A stretch of DNA of 5,938 bases from Solirubrobacteraceae bacterium (GTDB lineage Bacteria > Actinomycetota > Thermoleophilia > Solirubrobacterales > Solirubrobacteraceae): NCBI GenBank assembly GCA_025935735.1, contig JAICUS010000388.1, forward strand, positions 1 to 5,938. Direction: 5' to 3'. The notes under the pieces were generated by a model that saw nothing but the letters and a program-made list of their open reading frames with translations, did no database searches and was not told the DNA's origin. Positions 1-5,574 of this stretch are shown here, in pieces. The position numbers and the translations under genes are program-made. Numbering within the stretch: the first letter of the stretch is position 1; each line of letters starts with the position of its first letter.

Positions 1-774
1 GGCCGCGATGCGCCCGGCGAAGCGCTGGACCAGCGCGCTCGTCATCACCCCGCCGCCCGAGTGCAGGATCAGCAGGTCGCCGGTGTAGCCGTCGTCGCGC
101 AGCCGCTCCTGGAGCCGGCTCACGTAGCCGCCGACGAGCGGCGCGAGCACGGCGTTGGCCACCGTGGTGGAGAAGCGCTCGTACTCGAAGATCTCCGGCA
201 GCGTCTCGCTCGAGGTCGAGACGGCCACGCCGGGCAGCTCCTCCTCCAGGATCTCGCGCACCCGGGCCTCGTTGGCCGGGTTCGCGTAGGCGTTGATGAA
301 GCACACCGCGACGGTCTCCACGCCGCGGCGCCGCAGCCGGGCGGCCAGCGCGCGGGTCTCCGCCTCGTCCACCGGCTCCACGACCTTGCCCTCGAAGTCG
401 ATGCGCTCGGTCAGCTCGAAGCGGTCGCGGCGGCGGATGTAGGGCGGCGAGACGTCCTTGTAGGCGTCCCACAGGTCGTCGCGGGTGCCGCGCCGGATCT
501 CGATGACGTCGCGGAAGCCGCGGGTGGTCACGAGCGCCGCGGGCGGGAAGCGCCGCGTGATCAGGGCGTTCGTGGCCACCGTCGTGCCGTGGGAGAACAG
601 CGTCACCTCGCCGAGGTCGAGCTCCGCCGCGGCGATGCCGTCCATCACGCCCTGCATGGGGTCGCGCGGCGTGCTCGGCACCTTGGCCACGCGCACGTCC
701 GCGCTCTCCTCGTCGAGCACGAACACGTCGGTGAAGGTCCCTCCCACGTCCACCGCCACTCGCAATCTGGGCAC
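1..774 (-). CDS. hyuA: Hydantoinase/oxoprolinase family protein, subunit A, N-terminal part (cut by window edge)
   Basis: Partial gene: 258 codons are present, without a stop, and the C-terminal part (most of a protein usually near 680-700 residues) lies left of the window. The family opens five-membered cyclic amides such as hydantoins or 5-oxoproline with ATP, normally together with a HyuB subunit; it is cytosolic. Seen directly: the phosphate-binding motif DVGGTFTD at residues 9-16, the family motif HGTTVATNA at about 62-70, a TTRGFRD...IRRGTRDDLWD stretch, a FELTERID segment, and LHSGGGVM near the cut end. I chose the GTG at 774-772 because GAGGAGGAG (complement of 781-789) sits 6 nt upstream and the ATP motif follows immediately; a TTG at 765 is the weaker alternative. 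It follows the GntR gene by 24 nt and is probably co-transcribed with it. The exact substrate (hydantoin, N-methylhydantoin, oxoproline, other lactam) cannot be told. Confidence 0.93.
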   Translation of the reverse strand, partial: MPRLRVAVDVGGTFTDVFVLDEESADVRVAKVPSTPRDPMQGVMDGIAAAELDLGEVTLFSHGTTVATNALITRRFPPAALVTTRGFRDVIEIRRGTRDDLWDAYKDVSPPYIRRRDRFELTERIDFEGKVVEPVDEAETRALAARLRRRGVETVAVCFINAYANPANEARVREILEEELPGVAVSTSSETLPEIFEYERFSTTVANAVLAPLVGGYVSRLQERLRDDGYTGDLLILHSGGGVMTSALVQRFAGRIAA

Positions 775-780
775 CGGCGA

Positions 781-789
781 CTCCTCCTC
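781..789 (-). promoter_or_regulatory. Shine-Dalgarno sequence of hyuA
   Basis: On the minus strand this reads GAGGAGGAG, ending 6 nt before the GTG at 774. It lies in the 24-nt gap after the regulator's stop codon, so it decides the hyuA start and indicates efficient independent ribosome loading within a shared transcript. Confidence 0.75.
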
Positions 790-798
790 GCTGGGGTT

Positions 799-1623
799 TC
801 AGGGGCGGGGCGGTCGCCCCAGGATGCGCGCCCGGATGCGCTCGACGTCCGGGTGCGCCTCGTGCGTGAGCTCGGACACGGGCACCTCGTCGGCCCGCCG
901 GTCCGCGAGCGCGCGCTGGCGGACCTCCTCCAGGTGCGCGACGTGGACGTCGAACGCCGCCCGGGCGCGCTCCTCGTCGCGGACGGCGATCGCCTCGAAG
1001 ATCGCCCGGTGCTGCTCCGCGATCTTCGGGATCGAGAGCAGCGGCATGATCATCGTGTTCGTGTAGGGGCGGACGATGTGGATCGCGTTCATCGCCAACT
1101 CGAGCACCGCGTTGTGCGCCGCCCGCGAGACCGCGACGTGGAAGTCGATGTCGATCTCGAGCATCTCGTCCATCTCGATGCCGGGCGCCTCCATCGCCTC
1201 CACGGTGGCGCGGATGCTCTCCAGCTCCTCCTCGCTGCGGTGGCGCGCGGCCATGATCGTGCAGGCGCGCTCGATCCACTCGCGCGCGTCGTTGACCTCG
1301 GCCACCGAGGTCGAGCCGGCGTTGAACCACAGCGTGATCGTGTCGCCCATGGCCGCGGCGACGTCGACGGGCTCAGGCAGGCGCACGAAGGTGCCGCCGG
1401 CGGCGCCGCGGGTCGCCTCGACGAGCCGCTGCGCGCTCAGCAGCTTCATCGTCTCGCGGATCGTCCCGCGCGACACCGAGAACTCCGCGGCCAGCTCGGA
1501 CTCGCTCGGCAGCCGCTGACCGGGCGGCAGCTCGCCGCGCATGATGCCCAGCCGGATCTGCTCCGCGATCTGCTGCGCGGCGCTCGTCGTGGTGATCGGG
1601 CGCGGCACGAACTGGGAGGCCAC
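799..1623 (-). CDS. GntR-family transcriptional regulator, FadR/FCD subfamily
   Basis: A 274-residue DNA-binding regulator, a normal to slightly long size for the family. Residues about 14-80 form the GntR winged helix-turn-helix, with the classic GELPPGQRLPSESELAAEFSVSRGTIRE pattern split over 30-57 and the wing GAAGGTFV at 73-80. Residues about 105-240 form the all-helical FCD effector domain. Its metal or carboxylate site looks complete: D158 and H162 in DIDFH, H205 in EQH, and H227 in FDVH. FCD proteins usually bind organic acids and lose DNA affinity on binding. The start is a GTG at 1623-1621; the next in-frame stop upstream leaves no other good start, and no Shine-Dalgarno is visible, so the message may be leaderless. 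The gene is divergent from the permease operon and upstream of hyuA, so it most likely controls both through the 22-bp palindrome in the intergenic region. A 24-residue tail follows the last helix. The effector is unknown. Confidence 0.95.
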   Translation of the reverse strand: MASQFVPRPITTTSAAQQIAEQIRLGIMRGELPPGQRLPSESELAAEFSVSRGTIRETMKLLSAQRLVEATRGAAGGTFVRLPEPVDVAAAMGDTITLWFNAGSTSVAEVNDAREWIERACTIMAARHRSEEELESIRATVEAMEAPGIEMDEMLEIDIDFHVAVSRAAHNAVLELAMNAIHIVRPYTNTMIMPLLSIPKIAEQHRAIFEAIAVRDEERARAAFDVHVAHLEEVRQRALADRRADEVPVSELTHEAHPDVERIRARILGRPPRP

Positions 1624-1630
1624 GGCCGCG

Positions 1631-1657
1631 ATGCTACACGCGCCGTCGAGCTTTCAA
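1631..1657 (-). promoter_or_regulatory. Possible promoter for the gntR-hyuA unit
   Basis: On the minus strand a TTGAAA (complement of 1652-1657) is followed after 15 bp by TAGCAT (complement of 1631-1636). The -35 is good, the -10 matches four of six consensus bases, and the spacer is short. A start site 6-8 nt downstream would fall at about 1623-1625, on the GTG start of the regulator, which agrees with the absence of a ribosome binding site. The TTGAAA lies inside the putative operator palindrome, so autoregulation would follow. Weak evidence; inferred only from spacing. Confidence 0.35.
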
Positions 1658-1666
1658 AAGCTTGAC
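1645..1666. promoter_or_regulatory. 22-bp near-perfect palindrome, candidate GntR operator
   Basis: The two arms are GTCGAGCTTT (1645-1654) and AAAGCTTGAC (1657-1666), around a central CA. Nine of ten arm positions pair; only 1648/1663 mismatch. It is AT-rich for this sequence, sits between the divergent genes, overlaps the -35 hexamer of the rightward promoter (1662-1667) and contains the possible -35 of the leftward one. GntR/FCD regulators bind such palindromes as dimers, usually next to their own gene. A bound dimer would block RNA polymerase in both directions. The assignment to this regulator is inference from position. Confidence 0.6.
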
Positions 1667-1690
1667 ATTCGGCGTACGGGGGCGTACAAC
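1662..1690 (+). promoter_or_regulatory. Sigma-70-type promoter of the permease-pxpA-biotin carboxylase operon
   Basis: A perfect -35 TTGACA (1662-1667), an optimal 17-bp spacer, and a -10 TACAAC (1685-1690) matching four of six bases including the key first T and second A. The predicted start is around 1697, giving a leader of about 33 nt. The -35 overlaps the palindrome at 1645-1666, as expected for a repressed promoter. No other promoter-like sequence is needed for the downstream genes, which overlap one another. Confidence 0.65.
1671..1687 (+). repeat. Short tandem direct repeat GGCGTAC, 10-bp period, inside the promoter spacer
   Basis: GGCGTAC occurs at 1671-1677 and again at 1681-1687, exactly one helical turn apart, covering the spacer and the first half of the -10. 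Each copy carries the self-complementary GTAC. It could be a second protein-binding site on one face of the helix, or a chance GC-rich repeat. Confidence 0.4.
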
Positions 1691-1714
1691 GCGGCGCGAC
1701 GAGTCTCTCTCACC

Positions 1715-1724
1715 GGAGGAGGAG
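1715..1724 (+). promoter_or_regulatory. Shine-Dalgarno sequence of the NCS1 permease gene
   Basis: GGAGGAGGAG ends 5 nt before the GTG at 1730. It is the strongest ribosome binding site in the window. It fixes the permease start, since the longer reading frame beginning at 1541 would overlap the regulator gene and the promoter. Confidence 0.8.
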
Positions 1725-1729
1725 AAGAC

Positions 1730-3349
1730 GTGGCGACGGCGACGAGCGCGGCCGAGGTCCCGGCCCTGCGACTGTCCGACAAGGACGATCCACGGGTGGT
1801 CGAGGAAGCGGCGACGGAGGACTACTCGCTGCACGTGGTGCCGCACACCTGGCGGATGGACCGCGGCAAGCTGACGATGGCCTGGTACGCGGTGATGACC
1901 GCGTTCTTCTACATGTACTTCGCCGCGTTCATCGCGCTGGCCTACGGGACGGTCAACGCGCTGATCGGGATCGTGCTGACGGTGGTCGCGTACTCGCTGA
2001 TCAACACCGTCATCACCCGGGTGGCCTCCACGAGCGGGCTCACCGTGGCGCTCTTCTCCCGCTCGATGTTCGGCTTCGTCGGCGCCTCGGTAGCCACGCT
2101 GATCTTCGCCGCGACCGCGACGTACTACCTCGTGTTCGAGGGCTCGGTGGTGGCCGTTGCCGCCGAGACGTTCTTCGGCGGCCCGATCAAGCTGTGGTAC
2201 GCGATCGTGATCGCCTGCACCGCGCCGCTGGTGTGGCGCGGCGTGCGCACGTGGCTGGACCGCCTCAACGGCTTCCTGCTGCCGTTCTATGCCATCGCGC
2301 TGGCCGCGGTGCTCATCTGGGCGCTGGCCGACAAGGGCTACCACGGCTTCCTGCCCGACGCGAAGGCCGCCCCCGGCACCACGCTGCCGTGGCTGCAGGC
2401 CTTCACGGCCTACATGGGCGTGTGGATCCTGATGATGTTCACGATGGACTTCGCCCGCCTGGCCCGGCCCAAGGACGAGCGCTACCACGTCGCGGTGACC
2501 TTCGGCTGGGCGTACTACACGCTGACGTTCCTGGTCAACGGGCTCGTCGGCATCCTGCTCGTCTCCACCTTCGGGATCACGTTCGCGCAGCTCGCCGGCC
2601 AGGAGTCGGCGCTGCCCGTGCAGATCGTCAACCTCACCGGCATCCTGGGCCTGGCGCTGATCGCGATCACCCAGATGCGCATCAACACGGTGAACCTCTA
2701 CCTGGCCTCGACGAACTTCCAGTCGTTCTTCTCGCGCATCTTCCGGCTCAACCTGCCGCGGACGGCGTGGGTGGTCTTCGCCTGCATCGTCGGCTATCTG
2801 CTGATGCTCACCAACGTCTTCTCCTACGTCTTCGACGCGCTCAACTACCAGGGCATCGCGATCGTCGCGTGGGTGGGCGTCGCGCTCGCGCACGTGAACT
2901 TCCTGCGCTCGCGCAAGATGGAGCTGCGCGGGCTGGAGTTCCGGCCCGGCCGCATCCCGGCGTTCAACCCGGGCGGGATCGCCGCCTGGGTGGTGGCCAC
3001 CGCGGTCGGCGTGATCCTCAAGATCGCCGACACGACCACGAGCCAGTTCTGGGACACGTGGGGCCTGATCATCACGTTCGTCCTCGCGTTCGGGATCTAC
3101 GCGATCGCGCTCAGCCAGGCCAAGCCGGGCTGGTTCGCCATGACCCGCCCGTTCGACCCGGCGCTCGAGGTGCCGGATCCGTGGGAGGCGCGCGTGCAGT
3201 GCCACCGCTGCGAGAAGTCCTACCTCGCCCGCGAGATGGACCGCGACCCGAGCGCGGGCCACCAGGCGATCTGCGCGGCGTGCGCGACGGGCGTGGCGTT
3301 CTACAGCGCGGCGCGCCACGAGCACAACGAGGCGCTCGCCAAGACGTGA
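1730..3349 (+). CDS. NCS1-family permease (purine/cytosine/hydantoin type) with C-terminal CxxC...CxxC tail
   Basis: A 539-residue integral membrane protein that probably imports a nucleobase-like or cyclic-amide substrate with Na+ or H+. About 12 hydrophobic segments can be placed near residues 52-72, 76-95, 121-147, 155-170, 181-200, 222-242, 256-282, 298-318, 345-365, 372-392, 415-433 and 442-462. PHTWRMDRGKLT at 38-49 before the first segment and MDFARLARPKDER at 239-251 after the sixth fit the NCS1 fold (compare the aspartate/arginine motif of cytosine permeases). The GTG start at 1730 follows GGAGGAGGAG by 5 nt. The hydrophilic C-terminal tail (about 465-539) is unusual: C491, C494, C515 and C518 form CX2C-X20-CX2C, resembling a zinc ribbon on the cytoplasmic side. 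It is first in the operon, and its stop overlaps the next start (GTGA, 3346-3349). The substrate is not readable; the neighbours suggest a hydantoin, lactam, oxoproline or ureide. Confidence 0.9.
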   Translation: MATATSAAEVPALRLSDKDDPRVVEEAATEDYSLHVVPHTWRMDRGKLTMAWYAVMTAFFYMYFAAFIALAYGTVNALIGIVLTVVAYSLINTVITRVASTSGLTVALFSRSMFGFVGASVATLIFAATATYYLVFEGSVVAVAAETFFGGPIKLWYAIVIACTAPLVWRGVRTWLDRLNGFLLPFYAIALAAVLIWALADKGYHGFLPDAKAAPGTTLPWLQAFTAYMGVWILMMFTMDFARLARPKDERYHVAVTFGWAYYTLTFLVNGLVGILLVSTFGITFAQLAGQESALPVQIVNLTGILGLALIAITQMRINTVNLYLASTNFQSFFSRIFRLNLPRTAWVVFACIVGYLLMLTNVFSYVFDALNYQGIAIVAWVGVALAHVNFLRSRKMELRGLEFRPGRIPAFNPGGIAAWVVATAVGVILKIADTTTSQFWDTWGLIITFVLAFGIYAIALSQAKPGWFAMTRPFDPALEVPDPWEARVQCHRCEKSYLAREMDRDPSAGHQAICAACATGVAFYSAARHEHNEALAKT

Positions 3350-4068
3350 CCGTCGCGCTGAACTGCGACATCGGCGAGGCCTACGGGATGTGGAGCCTCG
3401 GCGACGACGCGGCCATCATGGCCTACCTCTCGCTGGCCAACGTCGCCTGCGGCTTCCACGCGGGCGACCCGGTGGTCATGCGCGACACGGTGGCGCTGGC
3501 CAAGGCCAACGACGTCCAGGTCGGCGCCCACCCCAGCTACCCGGACCTCCAGGGGTTCGGGCGGCGGGTCATGGACATGGACGCGGACGAGCTGACGGCG
3601 GCGATCCTCTACCAGACGGGCGCGCTGAAGGCGTTCCTCGAGGCCGAGGGGATGCCGCTGTCGCATCTGAAGCCCCACGGCGCGCTCTACGGCGCGGCGG
3701 CGCGCGACCGCACGGTGGCCGGGGCGATCGCCGACGCCGCGCTGGTGTTCGAGGTGCCGGTGCTGGGGATGGCCGGCACGCTGCACGAGACGGTCTACAC
3801 GGAGCGCGGCCTGGAGTTCTGGGCCGAGTACTACGCCGACCTCGACTACGACGACGACGGCGGGCTGATCATCACGCGCAAGCACGTGGCCTACGACCCG
3901 GCGGTCGCCGCCGAGCGGGTGGACCGGGTGCTGCGCGAGGGCGTGGCGGTGTCGGCCTCCGGCAAGGAGATCCCGATGCGGGCCGACACGGTGTGCGTGC
4001 ACTCGGACACGCCCGGGGCGGCAGAGCTGGCGAAGGCGGTGGCGGAGGTGCTCGATGGCGCGGCATGA
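3346..4068 (+). CDS. pxpA: LamB/YcsF family protein, 5-oxoprolinase subunit A-like hydrolase
   Basis: A 240-residue cytosolic protein, close to the 244 residues of E. coli PxpA. In the known PxpABC 5-oxoprolinase, PxpA works with PxpB and PxpC to open pyroglutamate using ATP. Seen directly: the N-terminal LNCDIGEAYG (residues 5-14), NVACGFHAGDP (32-42), VGAHPSYPD (59-67) followed by FGRR, the segment LKPHGALY (108-115), and the C-terminal VCVHSDTPGA (216-225). These carry the family's conserved Asp/His residues (D8, H38, D41, H62, H111, H219), so the active site looks intact. The GTG start at 3346 overlaps the permease stop and gives the expected N-terminus; upstream there is only a distant GAGG, so translation is probably coupled. 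The next gene begins 14 nt before this stop. Because biotin carboxylase genes follow directly, the true substrate may not be 5-oxoproline. Confidence 0.92.
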   Translation: MTVALNCDIGEAYGMWSLGDDAAIMAYLSLANVACGFHAGDPVVMRDTVALAKANDVQVGAHPSYPDLQGFGRRVMDMDADELTAAILYQTGALKAFLEAEGMPLSHLKPHGALYGAAARDRTVAGAIADAALVFEVPVLGMAGTLHETVYTERGLEFWAEYYADLDYDDDGGLIITRKHVAYDPAVAAERVDRVLREGVAVSASGKEIPMRADTVCVHSDTPGAAELAKAVAEVLDGAA

Positions 4069-4303
4069 GGTGCTCACCCCGGTCCCCGGGACGTTCTACC
4101 GGCGGCCGGATCCCGACTCGGACCCGTTCTTCGCCGACGGGGACAGCGTGTCGGTGGGCGACACGATCGGCCTGGTGGAGATCATGAAGAACTTCCAGGA
4201 GGTCGAGGCCGAGGTCGGCGGGACGCTCGTGGAGTTCCTCGTGGGCAACGAGGACGCGGTGGAGGCGGGCCAGGCGGTCGCGGTCATCGACGACGGCTCG
4301 TGA
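4055..4303 (+). CDS. Biotin carboxyl carrier protein, minimal stand-alone biotinyl domain
   Basis: An 82-residue AccB-like carrier whose lysine would be biotinylated by the cell's biotin ligase and shuttle carboxyl groups between the carboxylase and a carboxyltransferase. The sequence shows VPGTFYRRPDPDSDPF at 10-25, which matches the AccB entry strand plus its thumb, then VSVGDTIGLVEIMKNF at 32-47 with K45 as the biotinyl lysine. The site reads EIMKN instead of the usual EAMKM. Compared with E. coli AccB (156 residues) the whole N-terminal linker half is missing, leaving only the folded domain. The ATG at 4055 is preferred: GGAGG at 4044-4048 lies 6 nt upstream; an in-frame GTG at 4070 is possible. 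It overlaps pxpA by 14 nt and shares GTGA with the carboxylase. It is often annotated as an acetyl-CoA carboxylase subunit, but its neighbours argue for a dedicated amide-carboxylating role. Confidence 0.88.
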   Translation: MARHEVLTPVPGTFYRRPDPDSDPFFADGDSVSVGDTIGLVEIMKNFQEVEAEVGGTLVEFLVGNEDAVEAGQAVAVIDDGS

Positions 4304-5574
4304 GGGTCCTCGTCGCCAACCGCGGCGAGATCGCGGTGCGGGTGATCCGGGCCTGCCGCGATCTCGGGTTCGAGTCCGTGGCCGTCTACACGGAACCGGA
4401 CGAGGGCGCGCCGCACGTGCGGATGGCCGACACCGCGGTGTGCCTCGGCGGCCCGCGGGCCTACCTGGACGGCGAGGCTGTGGTGCGGGCGGCGCGTGAG
4501 GCCGGCGCGGAGGCCGTTCACCCCGGTTACGGATTCCATGCGGAGTCGGCGGCGTTCGCGCGGGCGGTCGAGGACGCCGGGCTGCAGTTCGTCGGGCCCA
4601 AGCCCGAGCACATCGAGCTGATGGGCGACAAGGCGGCGGCCCGCGCGGCGGCCGCGGAGGCGGGCGTGCCGGTCGTGCCGGGCTCCGAGGGCGCGGTGGC
4701 CGACGTCGAGGCCGCGGTGGCGGCGGCGGAGCAGTACCCGGTGGCGGTCAAGGCCGCGGCGGGCGGCGGCGGGCGGGGCATCCGGATCGCCCACGACGAG
4801 GACGAGCTGCGGCGGGCGTTCGCCGGCGCGGCGCGCGAGGCCGGCGGCGCGTTCGGCGACGATCGGCTCTATGTCGAGCGCTTCATCGAGGCCGCGCGCC
4901 ACATCGAGGTCCAGGTGTTCGGCTCCACGGCGCTCGGGGAGCGCGAGTGCTCGCTGCAGCGGCGCCGGCAGAAGGTGGTCGAGGAGGCGCCGGCGCCGAC
5001 CTACGACGCCTCGGGGCTGTGCGAGGCCGCGGCGCGGCTCTCCGGGTCGATCGGCTACCGCGGCGCCGGCACGCTCGAGTTCCTGGTCGACGACGAGTCG
5101 GGCGAGTTCTTCTTCATCGAGATGAACACGCGCATCCAGGTCGAGCACCCGGTGACCGAGCTGGTCACGGGCGTCGACCTGATCGTGGCGCAGCTGACCG
5201 GCGAGCTCCCCGAGTTCTCGGCGCGGGGCCACGCGCTGGAGCTGCGGCTGACCGCCGAGGACCCGGACAAGAAGTTCATGCCCTCGCCGGGGACCGTGAC
5301 CGACGTGCGCTGGCCGGCGGGGCCGTGGGTGCGCGTGGACACGTGGCTGGAGCCGGGCGTGACGGTGCCGCCGTTCTATGACTCGCTGCTGGCCAAGCTG
5401 ATCGTCTGGGGCCCGGATCGCGCGGCGTGCGTGGCCCGGGCGCGCCGGGCGCTGCGCGAGGTGCGGGTGGACGGGGTGAAGACGACCGCGCCGCTGCTGG
5501 CGCGGCTGCTGGACGAGGAATGGTTCGCGCGGGGGGACTTCCACACGACGACGCTGGAGGAGTGGCTGGCATGA
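4300..5574 (+). CDS. Biotin carboxylase (AccC-like ATP-grasp enzyme) of a PxpA/PxpB cluster
   Basis: A 424-residue enzyme carboxylating carrier-bound biotin with ATP and bicarbonate; E. coli AccC has 449. Domains: an N-terminal biotin carboxylase domain from VLVANRGEIAVRVIRAC (3-19) through HPGYGF (74-79); an ATP-grasp domain with MGDK (108-111), K151, the glycine-rich loop GGGGRG (155-160), H201, Q220 and K225 in QRRRQKVVEEAPAP, metal ligands E260 and E274, and NTRIQVEHPVTE (276-287) with the catalytic R278 and E282; then a C-terminal biotin carboxylase domain with R316 and AEDP (319-322). All expected catalytic residues are present. Oddities: the usual GFLSEN reads GFHAES, QRRHQK reads QRRRQK, and about five residues are missing between the RHIEVQV strand and the QRRR strand. 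The GTG start overlaps the carrier's stop with no Shine-Dalgarno, implying coupling. It is probably not the housekeeping acetyl-CoA enzyme. Confidence 0.93.
   Translation: MRVLVANRGEIAVRVIRACRDLGFESVAVYTEPDEGAPHVRMADTAVCLGGPRAYLDGEAVVRAAREAGAEAVHPGYGFHAESAAFARAVEDAGLQFVGPKPEHIELMGDKAAARAAAAEAGVPVVPGSEGAVADVEAAVAAAEQYPVAVKAAAGGGGRGIRIAHDEDELRRAFAGAAREAGGAFGDDRLYVERFIEAARHIEVQVFGSTALGERECSLQRRRQKVVEEAPAPTYDASGLCEAAARLSGSIGYRGAGTLEFLVDDESGEFFFIEMNTRIQVEHPVTELVTGVDLIVAQLTGELPEFSARGHALELRLTAEDPDKKFMPSPGTVTDVRWPAGPWVRVDTWLEPGVTVPPFYDSLLAKLIVWGPDRAACVARARRALREVRVDGVKTTAPLLARLLDEEWFARGDFHTTTLEEWLA
5556..5562 (+). promoter_or_regulatory. Shine-Dalgarno sequence of the pxpB-like gene
   Basis: GGAGGAG lies inside the end of the carboxylase gene, 8 nt before the ATG at 5571. 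With the ATGA overlap it supports this start for the last gene. Confidence 0.6.

Noticed and set aside
807..820. GGGGC-GGTC-GCCCC hairpin as a terminator for gntR
   Set aside because: It lies within the last codons of the regulator, has no T-rich tract, and hyuA follows after 24 nt on the same strand; short GC hairpins are expected by chance in this composition.
61..1665. 534-codon open frame on the plus strand opposite hyuA and gntR
   Set aside because: Its product is low-complexity Arg/Ala/His/Asp-rich sequence, the antisense shadow of high-GC codon usage; the minus strand carries clear family motifs in both genes.
1541..1729. Longer permease reading frame with 63 extra N-terminal residues
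   Set aside because: It would start inside the regulator gene on the other strand and translate through the promoter; the GTG at 1730 has an excellent Shine-Dalgarno at the right distance.
1634..3325. 563-codon open frame on the minus strand opposite the permease
   Set aside because: His/Arg/Glu-rich composition without recognisable motifs, and it mirrors the third-position GC of the permease gene; it also covers the rightward promoter.
2194..3345. Long N-terminal extension fused to PxpA in its own frame
   Set aside because: The extension is Arg/Ala/Gly-rich out-of-frame permease sequence; family similarity begins exactly at the GTG at 3346, which overlaps the permease stop.
4096..5544. 482-codon minus-strand open frame opposite the carrier and carboxylase genes
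   Set aside because: Shadow composition (Arg/His/Leu/Ala), no motifs, and the plus strand encodes a full biotin carboxylase.
4055..5574. Housekeeping acetyl-CoA carboxylase accB-accC pair
   Set aside because: The carrier is minimal, the carboxylase motifs are altered, and both are embedded between pxpA- and pxpB-type genes with overlapping junctions; no acyl-CoA carboxyltransferase is seen.
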